Notes under the pieces: model-generated
Databases searched by the model: none
What the model was told of the DNA's origin: nothing
What the model saw: the letters and a program-made list of their open reading frames with translations, nothing else
From: Proteles cristata cristata
Lineage: Eukaryota; Chordata; Mammalia; Carnivora; Hyaenidae
DNA: 64,000 bases
Reading direction: 5' to 3'
NCBI GenBank assembly: GCA_017311185.1
Contig: JAESUZ010000761.1
Span: 558,001-622,000, forward strand
Position numbers and translations under genes: made by a program
Shown here: in pieces, positions 9,516-21,069 of the stretch
Numbering within the stretch: position 1 is the first letter of the stretch
Layout: every line of letters begins with the position of its first letter

Positions 9516-11856
9516 CTGTTTGAATTAGGAAACAGACAAGCAAACTTGGGTTAACAATGCAAACCACACAGCATGCAGGGTTACTGTCTCCATTCCTCTG
9601 CCATCTTTACAACCAGGAACCGGGAGAGTCAACGTTGGGGGACGTTTGGGTGGCTTAATTCTCTCACAATACATAGAACAACGTGTCAGCTTCAACAGAT
9701 CTTCAATAGAACTTGGAAAGGAATTAATCTCACACACCCACACACATGGAACTCATGGGCAGACGTGTGAGACAGGTGGAAACAGCAGACCCATGGATGG
9801 AATCACAGGCTATGGCAACCTTAAAGGTGAGCAAACACTTGTAATAGTCGCTTTCCAAATTTCTTTCTCAGTTGAGATTTATTTTTAGAAGGAAAACAAA
9901 TGAAACTGGATCATCCTGCCTTAACTTATCTTTTCATCGGTGTTTAGAAAATGTATCTGATAGAGCTCCTATTGATTTATTTTGCTGCTGATAGAAAGAT
10001 AAAGATACTATGGTATGAGGTATCCACCAAAGAAACCATTCTTAGCAAAAATACTTTCACCTACTAGGTCCAAAGTTTTGATTTTGAGGATACTGGGAAC
10101 TCGGTGTTCCAAACAAGAAGAACCTGATGTAGAATTTGTTCACACACTGTAAAAATTAGCACAAGCCATGTATCGTTACTAAAAAAAAAAAAAAAAATCG
10201 TCCCGTGGGCAAAAAAACCCCATTTCCTTTTCATCCTTTTTTGAAAATTAGTTTTATTTTTTTTAATTTGCTTTTTTGTGTTTTTAAAGTAATCTCTACA
10301 CCCACCGTGGGGCTTGGACTCACAACCCGGAGGTTAGGGGTCGCAGGCTCTGCACAGCGAGCCAGCCAGGAGCCCTTCCTTTTAATCGCTCAGATGACTA
10401 CATTCCTTTCGCTATGCCTGAAAACATCTGTGCTTTCTATTTTAATCTCCTTAGCTTTTTATTACAGGAAGGTAATCACCCAAGGAGGGTAACTGTGAGT
10501 AGGTTAGAAAGTATTGCTATCATCAGCCAGTGCTTCTCAAATAAAAACACCAAATTGTGGGGGGGAAATACAAATTTCACAAGATGGTAACGCAACATTT
10601 TACTAATACCCAGAATGATGGCTAAACTGACAAGTCACTAATAACAGGGTAAAACCTCCTAAGTGGGTTTGTCAAACTCAGTCATGCTCGCCCTGCAGGG
10701 AAGCTTAAAACTATGAATTTAGTTTCCCCCTGGCTGTTCAGAATTTCCCCCTTTCTACAACCAAGGCTGTACTTTGTATGTAGAACTCAAAGGAGCCAAA
10801 TGGTGTGGTGGAGCAGATTATGAACCTGGCCAGCTTGGAGAAGTCTGTCTGCTACCCACACTCATTTTAATTTAAAGAGGCTCAGGGCTAGACCTTGGGT
10901 GTTCTCCATAAAAACACTGGCAAAATCTGACTGCCTTTTTTTTTTTTTTTTAAATGAGTTCCTATCTTTTATGTCTTTAGAAGAAAGCTCTTCCCTGAAC
11001 TTGTGGCTCTAATACATTTTACTGCATCAGAAAACACAATGTGTGATATTAGTCACTGATGAATAATTATAGCTCAAAACTTTAAAATAACCCCAACTTA
11101 AAAGTTAATCCTCTTCAGTTTCTAGAAAATGCATCCCACAGTCACGGTTATAGAACAGATGGGGGAAAATGATCACATGGAGGTAGGATTTCAGCAAAAA
11201 TGTGTCCTTCCATCTCACCCAAAAAAACTTGGCTTGGTCTTTAGACTGAAACCATGACAATGGAGACTCATGGAGAAAGGAATCCGGAATCCCCACGTCA
11301 CGAGTTTGTCCCCTGTTCTACTTTGGCCCGAGAACACACTCTGCAATCTAATAGCATAAACCCTGTACTCTGATTAGTGTTCAGTTAGGCTCTGTATTGC
11401 TGGCTCCTGTATCTTTGGTAGCAGCAACTTTCAGTAGATATTAAAAAAGGTGTCGGGGCCGCTTAGTCAGGACAAGGCTATCCTTCAAAGGAAGCGGGCC
11501 CCAAAAAAGGAAATAAATGTTCAGGGGAACAGGGGAACTTAAAAGGAAACGTCTGCTTAGTGTAAGAATTTTTGATAGGAAAAAGGAACACAAGATTTTT
11601 CAGGAAGCCTACCAAAATGTGCTTAAGCCAAGAACTCCCCAGTGTGCCTAGGACACAGCAACGATCTGTCGAAACACCGAGTTTTTTGTTACTGTATTGA
11701 GAGAAGAGGCGGTCAGAGGACAAGGAATACATCCGGGATAGCACGATGACATGGATTAGGAACTTGAAAAGGTCCCCATCCCCTCTGAAGCTCTAACCTC
11801 CCTGGCTCACTGACTATAACGAGCAAGTTATCCAAGAGCTTGGCCACTGCAAATAC
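9516..11856 (-). other. DDI2 intron 8
   Basis: 2.3 kb; a single short SINE at about 10,280-10,374 and a few A/T runs. Nothing else recognised. Confidence 0.8.
10280..10374 (-). mobile_element. CAN-SINE, short type
   Basis: Reads tttaaagtaatctctacac... to gagccagccaggagccc, the reverse complement of a diverged tRNA-like head. Confidence 0.75.
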
Positions 11857-12046
11857 CTGCATCCTCTACGGATTTTTGAAGAGCTTCTGCTAATTCTTGG
11901 TCTGCAATCTCCTCTGGCCGCACTTCCTCTCGCCCAGCCCCGTATGCCAATCGGGCACACTCTGGTAACTCTCCCTCGGGTAGGAAGGTGGTCTGTGAGC
12001 CGGTGGTGCCGATTACCAGCACATTTTTCTTGAGGTCAATGGAACA
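11857..12046 (-). CDS. DDI2: DDI2 exon 8: end of protease domain and UIM-like helix
   Basis: Encodes residues 332-394 plus one base ([20 protein letters not shown]... to ...LQKSVEDA). The acceptor is cttccttctaag|TGT and the donor GCAG|GTATTT, phase 1. It holds the last strands of the retropepsin fold, then an acidic helix ([12 protein letters not shown]) matching the ubiquitin-interacting motif reported in human DDI2. Substitutions against the human protein as I recall it are conservative (REEV for REDV, SVEDA for SAEDA). The donor hexamer is the same as that of exon 9. Confidence 0.97.
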
Positions 12047-12139
12047 CTTAGAAGGAAGAAACCAAAGACTGATGACAGCGGATAAAACACCATGCAGAAA
12101 AGTTATCCTGAATTTAAATATTTAAGTTTTATTTAAGTA

Positions 12140-12389
12140 TTAATGTTTGTTTATTTTTGAGGGATAAAGAGGGAGGGATAGAGGGGAGAGAGAGAGAGAG
12201 AGAGAGCGCGAGCGAGCATGCGAGCAGGGGAGGGTTGGAGCAAAAGGGAGACACAGAATCTGAAGCAGGCTCCAGGCTCTGAGCTGTCAAAACAGAGCCT
12301 GATGCAAGACTTGAACTCACAAACCGTGGGATCATGACAGGAGCTGAAGTCGAGTCAGAAGCTCAATTGACTGAGCCACCCAAGTATTC
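12140..12389 (-). mobile_element. CAN-SINE, CAA type
   Basis: taatgtttgtttatttttgaggga through a long GA tract to gactgagccacccaagtattcc. Degenerate TSD of the 'taatatttaagtat' kind. Confidence 0.88.
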
Positions 12390-12526
12390 CTAATATTTAA
12401 GTATTTTTTAAACATTTAAAGTTTATAGCAGAATAAAAAAAAGTTCATAGAAGAATCATCTTTATATGATGTAGTTTATACGTATTTGTCTAACCCAACC
12501 TCTATTCATTTTTGAACTTAAATGTT

Positions 12527-12759
12527 TTTTTTTTAATTTTTTTTTTTAATGTTTTATTTATTTCTAGGACAGAGAGAGAGAGAGACAGCGTGAGCAGGGG
12601 AGGGTCAGAGAGAGAGGGAGGCACAGACTCTGAAATAGGCTCCAGGCTCCGAGCTGGCTGTCAGCACAGAGCCCGACGCAGGGCTCGAACCCGCAAACCG
12701 CGAGATCATGACCTAAGCGAAAGTCGGATGCTTAACCGACTGAGCCACCCAGGCGCCCC
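12527..12759 (-). mobile_element. CAN-SINE, TAG type
   Basis: Poly(T), then tttctaggacagagag, ending ggcgcccc. Perfect TSD tcatttttgaacttaaatgt at 12,507 and 12,760. Sense-oriented relative to DDI2. Confidence 0.93.
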
Positions 12760-12974
12760 TCATTTTTGAACTTAAATGTTAATAGATGTCCACTATATGA
12801 AATTTGGAAAAATGCCAAGCATAATCAGCAGCCCTTTTTAGAAATATACAGATGATTTTTTTCCCTATAAAACTGAGACATACTATCTATACATTTACAT
12901 CACTATTTACATTGTGCTTACTGTATAAAGTACCAATGATCTCAAAAGTGTTATACAGGCAAGGCAATCTTTAC

Positions 12975-13126
12975 TTTTTTAATTATCTTTTTAATAGAGA
13001 GAGAGGGAGACACTGGATCTGAAGCAAGCTCCAGGCTCTGAGCTGTCAGCACAGAACCCATGAACCGTGAGATCATGACCTGAGCCAAAGTCAGACACTT
13101 AAACGACTGAGCCACCCAGGCACACC
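12975..13126 (-). mobile_element. CAN-SINE, internally deleted
   Basis: About 150 bp. It retains the GA tract, the gctccaggctctgagctgtc body and the head ending cccaggcacacc. The tgatgcggggctcgaac segment is missing. Confidence 0.82.
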
Positions 13127-13365
13127 AAGACAATCCTTATTTCATACTTACACCACCCTCCTTTTCTGTGTATTTTTCTAATTATTTAACATAGGAGTAC
13201 ACACATATATGTTTTATATTTATAAAGCCGAAGACTATTGGTCTATAGCATGACTAAAAAATGGGAAAAGATAGTGACAATAAATTAGGTTTTATTAATA
13301 CACGCATTCACTCACCACTTCTACTTAAAATTCTGTGCCTTGATTAGAATATTAATGCAATACGT

Positions 13366-13587
13366 GTTTTTTTTTTAATGTTTTATTTATTTCTAGGAGA
13401 GAGAGAGAGAGAGACAGTGTGAGCAGGGGAGAGTCAGGAGAGAGAGAGTCACAGATTCTGAAACAGGCTCCAGGCTCTAAGCTGCCAGTCAGCACAGAGC
13501 CTGACGCGGGGCTCGAACCCACGAACCGCGAGATCATGACCTAAGCGAAAGTCGGACGCTCAACCGACTAAGCCACCCAGGCGCCCC
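13366..13587 (-). mobile_element. CAN-SINE, TAG type
   Basis: Full length, TSD gcaata(c/t)gtgtttt on both sides. Sense-oriented to DDI2, in intron 7. Confidence 0.93.
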
Positions 13588-13648
13588 GCAATATGTGTTT
13601 TATAGGAACTCAGTCTTAAAACACTTTTAAAGAGTTATTAGTGACATA

Positions 13649-13797
13649 GGGCTGCCTAGGTGGTTCAGTCCCTTAAGCCCCGAGTGGTACTCTGCTCTCA
13701 CAATGCGGAGCCTACTTGGGATTCTCTCTCCCTCTCTGCCGTTCCCCACTCCTACTCTTTTTCTCAAAAGAAATAAACATTTAAATAAAAAAAAGAG
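13649..13797 (+). mobile_element. CAN-SINE, old internally shortened form
   Basis: Starts gggctgcctaggtggttcag, ends aaataaacatttaaataaa. TSD 'attagtgacata' on both sides. Confidence 0.82.
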
Positions 13798-14440
13798 AAT
13801 TAGTGACATACAAATATTGCCTAGATAGGAAACCTTGCTGTGAAAAGTTTTATTACCCAGTGGACAGTAACTGCTTCTTCAATCAGAACAGTTTATCTTT
13901 AAACAAACAGTTAGGTTTCAGAGTGGAAATATAAATATGATTACAAGTGAACATATCTACAAACCATTCTCCCTCTGCTAAATGAACATTTCTACTGCCA
14001 ACATCTTATGTACACCTTCTTCCTTAATCTTGCAGTTCTTCTTCCAAGCACTGTCTGACCAGCTGCTAAAGATTTACTAAACTTATACTTGCAGTAAAAT
14101 CATCATCATGTGTTTTCTAGATCCTCCTACAAACCCATCAAAAATTACCTGAGTTCTAATCAGAAACTGAAAGTAACACAAGAGAACCAAGCTGCCCATT
14201 ATAATCTCAAACAGATGGCAGGATTTAACAGATTCGGAAAGATTTCATAAGAAGAGATTCTATTTCTACTGATAAATCATTTCAAACCATGTATGATGAC
14301 ATCCTCAATTAGGGACCTTTCCAAGTGTGAAGAGCCATGGTTTCTCAGTTCTCTAATATACACAGCCGAGAGAAATGATGCGATCATAACCACGTAACAT
14401 ACAAAATGTCGGTGAGGAAGATAATGAAGCACTTAATTAC

Positions 14441-14544
14441 CTGATGCCGCTTCAGCATGTCCAGTCCCAAAAGCATGTCCATGGGCTGTTCCTCAAGTAT
14501 AGAGAAAGAGCATGCCAGGAAATCTCCTTCAATCTGAACCTGAG
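14441..14544 (-). CDS. DDI2: DDI2 exon 7: protease domain, flap/dimer region
   Basis: Completes Ala297 and encodes residues 298-331 ([20 protein letters not shown], then [14 protein letters not shown]). Acceptor gctttag|CT, donor CAG|GTAATT, phase 0. The LLGLDML segment is the conserved hydrophobic-Gly strand of retropepsins, which packs near the active site. No difference from the human sequence that I can recall. Confidence 0.97.
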
Positions 14545-14728
14545 CTAAAGCATATTAAGAGAAGGGATTACGGATTTTTGCTTCAAAAGCCTCATGCAAG
14601 CTTTGGAAAGGGATCTATCATTCTGTGCCTTGCTTCTTACAATCAGGCAAAGTCAAGGCAAAGCATGAAACAGGTAAGTTAAGTATAAAAATCCAGTGAA
14701 GCCAATGATCAGTTTAAAAGTCAATGAA

Positions 14729-14945
14729 GGGGGCGCCTGGGTGGCTAAGTTGGTTGAGTGTCTGTCCGACATCAGCTCAGGTCATGATCTCCCAGTTCAT
14801 GGAATCAAGCCCCATGTCGGGCTCTGTGCTGACAGCTCAGAGCCTGGAGCCTGCTTCAGATTCTGTGTTTCCCTCCATCTCTGCTCCTCTCCCACTCACG
14901 TTCTCTCTTTTTTTTTTTTTTAATTTTAATTTTTAAATTAAATTA
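14729..14945 (+). mobile_element. CAN-SINE, CAA type
   Basis: Head gggggcgcctgggtggc. The usual tail is replaced by a T-run then A/T-rich sequence. Confidence 0.88.
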
Positions 14946-15211
14946 ACAGTGAGAAAATGCTATTTTTTCTTAAAACAGAGTATAAAATTCTATACATTAT
15001 ACGACCACCTTTTACAAGAATAAAATGCATAGGAAAAGGGTCAGAAGGAGATTAACTACAAATGGTACTTGATGGTTGAGTCTCACTTAAAGGGATTTAA
15101 GGTATTAAAAAAGGAATAATTCTGGTTACAGAGGAAGGAATGAGCACATATATTTGTCTCCATTCACTCATGAGTAATTATAATAAAATTTAATTTTTAA
15201 AAAATATTCTT

Positions 15212-15437
15212 GGGGCTCCTGGGTGGCTTAGTCGGTTAAGCGTCCAACTTTCACTTACGTCATGATCTCGCGGTTTGTGGGTTCGGGCCCTGCGTCGGGC
15301 TCTGTGCTAACTGCCAGCTCAGAGCCTGGAGCCTGTTTCAGTCTGTGACTCCCTCTCTCTCTGACCCTCCCCTGCTCATGCTGTCTCTCTCTCTCTCTCT
15401 CTCCTAGAAACAAATAAAACATTTAAAAATATATATA
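15212..15437 (+). mobile_element. CAN-SINE, TAG type
   Basis: Head tggggctcctgggtggcttag, tail ctcctagaaacaaataaaac. It abuts the next SINE tail to tail. Confidence 0.92.
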
Positions 15438-15438
15438 T

Positions 15439-15608
15439 TCTTTTTTTTTTTTTTTTTTGGAGAGAGAGCACAAGTGGGGGAGGCGCAGAGAGAGAGGGAG
15501 ACACAGAATCCGAAGCAGGCTCCAGGCTCTGAGCTGTCAGCACAGCTGTGAGACCATGACCTGAGCCAAAGTCGGATGCCCAACTGACTGAAACACCCAG
15601 TCGACCCT
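15439..15608 (-). mobile_element. CAN-SINE, CAA type, truncated
   Basis: Poly(T) start, body aggctccaggctctgagctg, diverged head ending cccagtcgaccct. Forms an inverted pair with the preceding copy. Confidence 0.88.
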
Positions 15609-16088
15609 AAAATTTTATTTTTTTAAGGTACAAATCACTAAGGGGGAAAAAAAACAGAAGAGACCCTGAAACACGATTTGGGAACAGAAAGGCGAGGGCA
15701 GTGAGGAAAACAGGGAAGCAAGCCAGTTAATATCACAGACCCCCCAAGTGGTTAGGGAACAAGTACTTGTGCAAACAGGGGTAGAGGAATCCAAACTAGG
15801 TAGACTGGGTGTAGGAGGCACAGTTAGATCGTGAGGTTCCCTCTAGCCCTCGGCTGAACTAGGTGACTCTCCTTTCACCCCAACAGTAGACTAGAGATTT
15901 ATTTTCTGAAGGGAGGGAAACAGAGGTGGACATGGAGGAAGACAAAGGTACAACAGGAAGCCGACTGAATCCCAGGGGGATTAAGTTTACGTTTACAGAA
16001 CCTCTACCCTTTCCTTCCTTCCTTCCAACTTCTGGGTCACCCAGTATGGCCGAGGCTGCCCACCCAAGTAATGCTCCAGATAGCCTTT

Positions 16089-16313
16089 TGGGGGGGTGCC
16101 TGGGGGGCTCAGTAGGTTAAGAGTCCGACTTCAGCTCAGGTCATGATCTCACAGCTCATGGATTCAAGCCCCATGTCAGGCTCTGTGCAGACAGCTCAGA
16201 GGCTGGAATCTGCTTCGGATTCTGTGTCTCCCTCTCTCTCTGCCCCTCCCCTGCTCATGCTCTGCCTCTCTCTCCTTCAAAAATAAATAAACATTAAAAA
16301 TTTTTTTAAAAAA
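16089..16313 (+). mobile_element. CAN-SINE, CAA type
   Basis: Head ggggggtgcctggggggctc, tail caaaaataaataaacatt. TSD 'aatagccttttgg' with slight decay. Confidence 0.9.
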
Positions 16314-17494
16314 TAATGAGACAAATAGCCTTTTGGTGTCCCGGTCTTCAATATGAGCAGATGCCAAGGATCACCAGACATCTTCTCAAACCATCGAACA
16401 AATACAAAATGTAATAGGAAGGTTGGAAGGCAATGCCGAGGAAATCCCGCAAACACCCACCACATCCAGGGCACAGGAAAGAGAGAAACAGAAGGAAAGA
16501 AAATTAAAGGACGAGTCTGAGACAGGACATCATCCCACCGGAGTAACAAACATCCTGGGGGTGGGGAAGGGGAAGTGAAACGTACCCCCTGCAGTGGATG
16601 AAGACAGACCTAGACCCAAGAATATCACTGTGAATCTGAAATTTCAGAACAGTGAGAGGTCAAAGAAGATTCTATAAGATTCAGAAATGGAAAAGAAATG
16701 TTTCAAATACAGGATCAAGCATTGACACAGCAGCAACACTGACAAAACACTGTGGGAACAAAAACGATTCCCGACTTAGCTGGACTGGTAGAACACAGGA
16801 AGAAAAAAACGACTATGACAAGTTCTGATAATGAAGGACTCAGTTTCCTCCCTTGTATTCTTTCTCTGGTATCTACAGGAAGGTGCCCTCTAATAAACTG
16901 GGGAGCAAACTTACAAAGAAGACGACAGAGGATTCATGTAATCCCATCTAACCACAAGAGGGAAAGCCAACTTTGGGACCCAGGCAAGGGAGAGTCTAAA
17001 ACAGCAGCTTCTGGAGACTGGACGGCACTGGTCCCGTGTCCAGAAGAAACTTCAACGGGAGATTTACATAACTAGGTATGTGTTCGGGGACTGAGGAACA
17101 CTTAAGAATGCCAGATAACCAAAACAAGACAATTATTAATTGTCAAGAAAAGCAACACAAAAGGAAAAGTAATCATTTTCAATTAGGTGGCTCAGCTCTC
17201 TATAGTATTTACGTGTCAGTAACTGCAAGACACACACATTATTTAGCAACATGGAGGTGAGCATCACAAGGAATGAGCTTGAATAGCTGAAGGGTCTCTA
17301 AGGAGCAGGAGAAGAGAAGCACCTAGGACTGATTTTTTGTAACCAACTACAGCACGCACACGTAGAACTCTGACAGAACGCAGGATTTAACATTTCTGGG
17401 GCTCAGGCTTGCTGGGTCAGCTATACCAATACAAAGTACATTGTGAAACACCACCCGCTACCCTGAAAAGACTCCCAGAGTGCCTTCTGCTCAC

Positions 17495-17623
17495 CTAGAT
17501 GTACCCTTCCAATAATCTTCTGGGTGCCCACTCCTTTGGCAATCCCGGCCCACCGACGGTCCACCAGCCTCATTATATTACACCTTTCTGCACAAGCTTG
17601 GCTCATAATAGTCATCTGGGCAC
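17495..17623 (-). CDS. DDI2: DDI2 exon 6: protease domain after the catalytic Asp
   Basis: Completes Gly254 and encodes 255-296 ([20 protein letters not shown]... to ...QKIIGRVHL) plus one base. With exon 5 it rebuilds the aspartic protease signature Asp252-Ser-Gly-Ala, so the catalytic triad is split by intron 5 between Ser and Gly. Acceptor ctgcttccag|GT, donor CTAG|GTGAGC. Appears identical to human across this exon. Confidence 0.98.
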
Positions 17624-18461
17624 CTGGAAGCAGAGGGAAACATCAGATAATAAAAATGAAATCCATGTTTGTGCGAAGATGAAAAACTACAGCCTGAGAC
17701 CAAGGCAGAAAGCAAGTACCTCACCCCCACCCCCCACCCCCGCTTCTGTCTGTGTACAAGTATTCACATCTGGGTTAGTCTAGCCCTTAGCTGTTCTTGC
17801 ATATTTCATTCAACTTTCAGTTCCACAATCTGAAACACAGTGTAGAAACCTGACGGTGACGGAAAGAATGTTTTGTTTAAGTGTCATAATTAGATGATGT
17901 TTTAAAACTTTACCAACAGAAAGCAAAACTACCCAGAGAGGACTTCCAGAAAGTTGAACCACATCTACAGATGGAAACATGTTAAGTGCTCAGCTGAGCA
18001 CTCCTTTACACTCACAGCAGTCCTCACCAAGTATCTCTAAACATCTTAACAGGTTATTTTTATTCCAAACGTTGGGACTCAATAATTTACTATGTAAAAC
18101 CCACCGTATCACAAATAAACAAATAAACCTAATTCCCCCATCTCTGCTCCAACAATCACACTCTGTTCCCTTTCAGGAAGAGGGCATTTAGGGTCTTTTC
18201 TCCCCTGGTTACATGGATTCACCCACACAGCCAGAGCAGGCCCGTGCGGGAGACAGACACCTCTCTGTTTCATCCACAGTCCTAACCTCTCCCACACACT
18301 CTGGTCTATAGGCCTGAGTACTCGATATTTCCATCTCAAGCCAACAGAGCTATAAAGCTCTTTTATCTCCCAATAATTCTCACTCTGGATTTCTCTCCTT
18401 ACCAATGGAATTACTCTCTTGCAACATAAAACTTAGCACCGTTCCCTTGTGACACCTCCTT

Positions 18462-18665
18462 TTTTTTTTTAAATGTTTTTGAAAGAGGCAGAGAGAAACA
18501 GGCATGAGCAGGGGAGGGGCAGAGAGACAGAAACACAATCTGAAGCAGGCTCCAGGCTCTGAGCTGTCAGCACAGAGCCTGATGCGGGGCTCAAACCCAC
18601 TAACTGCAAGTTCATGACCTGAGTCAAAGTTGGACGCTCAACCAACTGAGCTCCCCAGGTACCCC
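18462..18665 (-). mobile_element. CAN-SINE, CAA type
   Basis: T-run, GA tract, head ending ctgagctccccaggtaccccc. TSD gtgac(a/t)cctc. Confidence 0.88.
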
Positions 18666-18879
18666 CGTGACTCCTCTTCTTTTAGCCTTTTCCCCAACTC
18701 TCAAACTCTGCTCCAACCCTGTGAGTTTTATGCAATTTCTATTTCTGAACTTTCTTCTAACTATAGCAATCAGCCTAGCTCATACCCTATTCCCCTCGCT
18801 AATGGACAATTTCTCTGGTTTCCAAACCACCCTGTGGATGTATAATTTAAAGGGAGGAAACAGACATGACCCCTGAGGG

Positions 18880-19040
18880 GTATGGAATCCTCCAGATCTG
18901 TAACTGTCTTCAGTCTTCCTCAAATATCATCTTCTTCAGATCACATATTCATCTGCTCAAAAGTCCTCAATGGCTCCTACTCTTTGTAAGATTAGCCTCC
19001 AACCACACTGACACAGCTCCTCAGCCTACCTTCTTCTTGC
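18880..19040 (+). repeat. L2-like LINE fragment
   Basis: Phrases such as 'aaatatcatcttcttcaga' and 'caaaagtcctcaatggctcc' fit the L2 3' consensus. Strongly diverged. Confidence 0.45.
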
Positions 19041-19650
19041 TGCTATAGACTGAATATCCGTGTCCCTCCAAAATTCCTATGTCGAAACCTGATCCCCAGT
19101 GTGATGGCATTAGGAGATGGGGGTCTTGGGGAGCCTGGGTGGCTCAGATAAGCGTCTGACTTTGGCTCAGGTCATGATCTCATGGTTGGTGGGTTCGAGC
19201 CCCACATCAGGCTCTGTGCTGACAGCCAGCTCAGAGCCTGAAGCCTGTCTTCAGATTCTGTGTCTCCCTCTTTCTCTGACCCTCCCCTGCTCATGCTGTC
19301 TCTATGTCTGTCTCAAAAATAAATAAAAGACATTAAAAAAATTAAAAAAAAAAAAAGGAGATGGGGGTCTTTGGGAGGCAATTAGGTCACAAAGATAAGA
19401 CTCTCAGGAGTGGGCTGAGTGCCCTTATATAGGAGACCCCAGGGAGCTACCCCTCCTGCCAGGTGAGGATGCAGTGAGAGAACACCTGTGAACTAGGAAG
19501 CAGGCCAGCGGACACCCAAGCTGCCTGCACCTTCATCGTGGATCTCCCAGCCTCCAGAACTACGAGAAATGAACCTGTGTTGTTTATAAGGCCCCTCCCC
19601 TGCCCCCCAGTTGACAGTAGTTTTGTATAGTAGCCCAAACTGACTCAGCT
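19041..19650 (+). mobile_element. MaLR-type LTR (MLT1/MST-like), split by a SINE
   Basis: Begins tgctatagactgaatatccg, continues cccagtgtgatggcattaggag and gggaggcaattaggtcac, and ends with agcctccagaactacgag and gtagcccaaactgac. These are the hallmark blocks of mammalian MaLR LTRs. The SINE at 19,131-19,355 inserted within it, with TSD ggagatgggggtctt. Confidence 0.72.
19131..19355 (+). mobile_element. CAN-SINE, CAA type, nested in LTR
   Basis: ttggggagcctgggtggctc to caaaaataaataaaagacatt. TSD ggagatgggggtctt is clear. Confidence 0.92.
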
Positions 19651-19929
19651 ACCAGACTTCTACCTGGGCTGTTCAGAACCCACCACTTTGACAGGAGGAA
19701 ACTGTTCCCATTGCCTCTTACTCGTGCTGACCCTCCTGCAGAGGGCCCCCTGCCTTCACTTTCTCTGAATTCCACTCATGCTTAAGACCAAGCTCAAAAC
19801 GGCCTTCCCCAGTCGTGCTGAGAATGTGGTCTTGATGTGGAGCCAACGCGCATCTGAGTTTTGTAGTCGCGGAGTTCTGCCATCAAACAGATCTGGGGCG
19901 GGACCCACAGTCCACTACTCGTGACCCTG

Positions 19930-20110
19930 TCTACCTGAAGACTGACACCGCCTCTCAACACTGAAGTCTCCCTATCTACAAAATAGGGTTAATAGTCAAA
20001 CACAGCTCAGAGATTTCCTGAGGACTAAGGTGATTTACATTAAGCACCTAATATGTTGCCTGGCATACAGTAAAGGCTCAATAAATGCTGAGTGTTACTG
20101 TTAGCATCTC
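19930..20110 (+). repeat. MIR element
   Basis: Contains gcacctaatatgttgcctgg and aaggctcaataaatgctgag, the 3' landmarks of MIR. Confidence 0.65.
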
Positions 20111-20284
20111 TTATGTATTTGTCTCTCTCTCATAGGAGCCCCAGGAGGCTCCAGTTAGTGAGTTTTGACTCTCAGCACGAATGCCCTGCCTACAGCATTC
20201 AACAGACATTTTTTAAACTAATAGTCAGCAAATTTGCTTCTCCCAAGAACGTGTGCATCTCAAGATATAATCCCCCACCCCTTT

Positions 20285-20399
20285 GTTTTAAAAGTAGCCT
20301 ATGTGTCCTTTGGGGAGCCTGATGTCTGGCTTGAACTCAGGACCCTGAGCTGACATCAAGAAGTGGACATTTAAGTGACTGAACCACCCAGGCGCCCCC
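20285..20399 (-). mobile_element. CAN-SINE, short type
   Basis: ttaaaagtagcctatgtg... to ccacccaggcgccccc, diverged. Confidence 0.72.
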
Positions 20400-20956
20400 T
20401 CACGATACGAACTGCTAATGACAGCTGAAACCTAGCATGTGCTCACAGAATTGTGGAAGAACAAATGGAGGAAAATACCATGTGAGCAGGGCTTTTCCTC
20501 CCCTAGGAACTCATCCTATCTCACAGGCTGAGGGGAATGCACAGAATTAAGGCACATAAGACCACTCAACCAAACCCCCATGGTGCTCTGTGTGATCTTA
20601 CTAAAAAACAGAGCTATTACGGTGAGAAAAGGTGCCAGTCGGTACAGGGATCATCTGAATCCTCAAGGGGGAAACTCGCTTTCTCCTGACCTGGCTGTGA
20701 AGTGCTTTAAGGCCAAGAGCCCTGATTCAGATGTGCTTCCACTCTTCACAGCTCCTGGCAAAGTGCTGGTGCACAGACCATGCTGAAATATGTCTGACCT
20801 ATACTCTATGTTGTTGCTTCTTATGGCTCCTTTTTTAAACCCACTTACTCCCACATTTCTTACACAGGTATCCTAAAAATTCAGGATGCCAAGTAAGGGG
20901 AAGTAGGAAGATAAAGGAGATACTGTGAAATACAAAACCAGTTAAAAAATGATTAC

Positions 20957-21069
20957 AGGAGCACCTGGCTGCCCCAGTCAGTAAAAGCAAGCGACCCTTG
21001 ATCTTAGGGTTGTGAGTTCGAGTGCCACATTGGGAGCAGAGTTTACTTAATCAAAAAAAAAAAAAAAAA
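20957..21069 (+). mobile_element. CAN-SINE, short type
   Basis: aggagcacctggctgcccc through gttgtgagttcgagtgccac to an 18-A tail. TSD g(a/g)ttaca. Confidence 0.82.

Larger units (their letters stand above)
12047..14440 (-). other. DDI2 intron 7, SINE-dense
   Basis: 2.4 kb with five SINEs, four of them in the transcribed (minus) orientation, listed individually. Two are TAG type. The remainder is A/T-rich and unremarkable. Confidence 0.85.
14545..17494 (-). other. DDI2 intron 6
   Basis: 3 kb with SINEs at 14,729, 15,212, 15,439 and 16,089. The rest (including a G-rich stretch at 16,550) shows no gene or known family. Confidence 0.85.
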
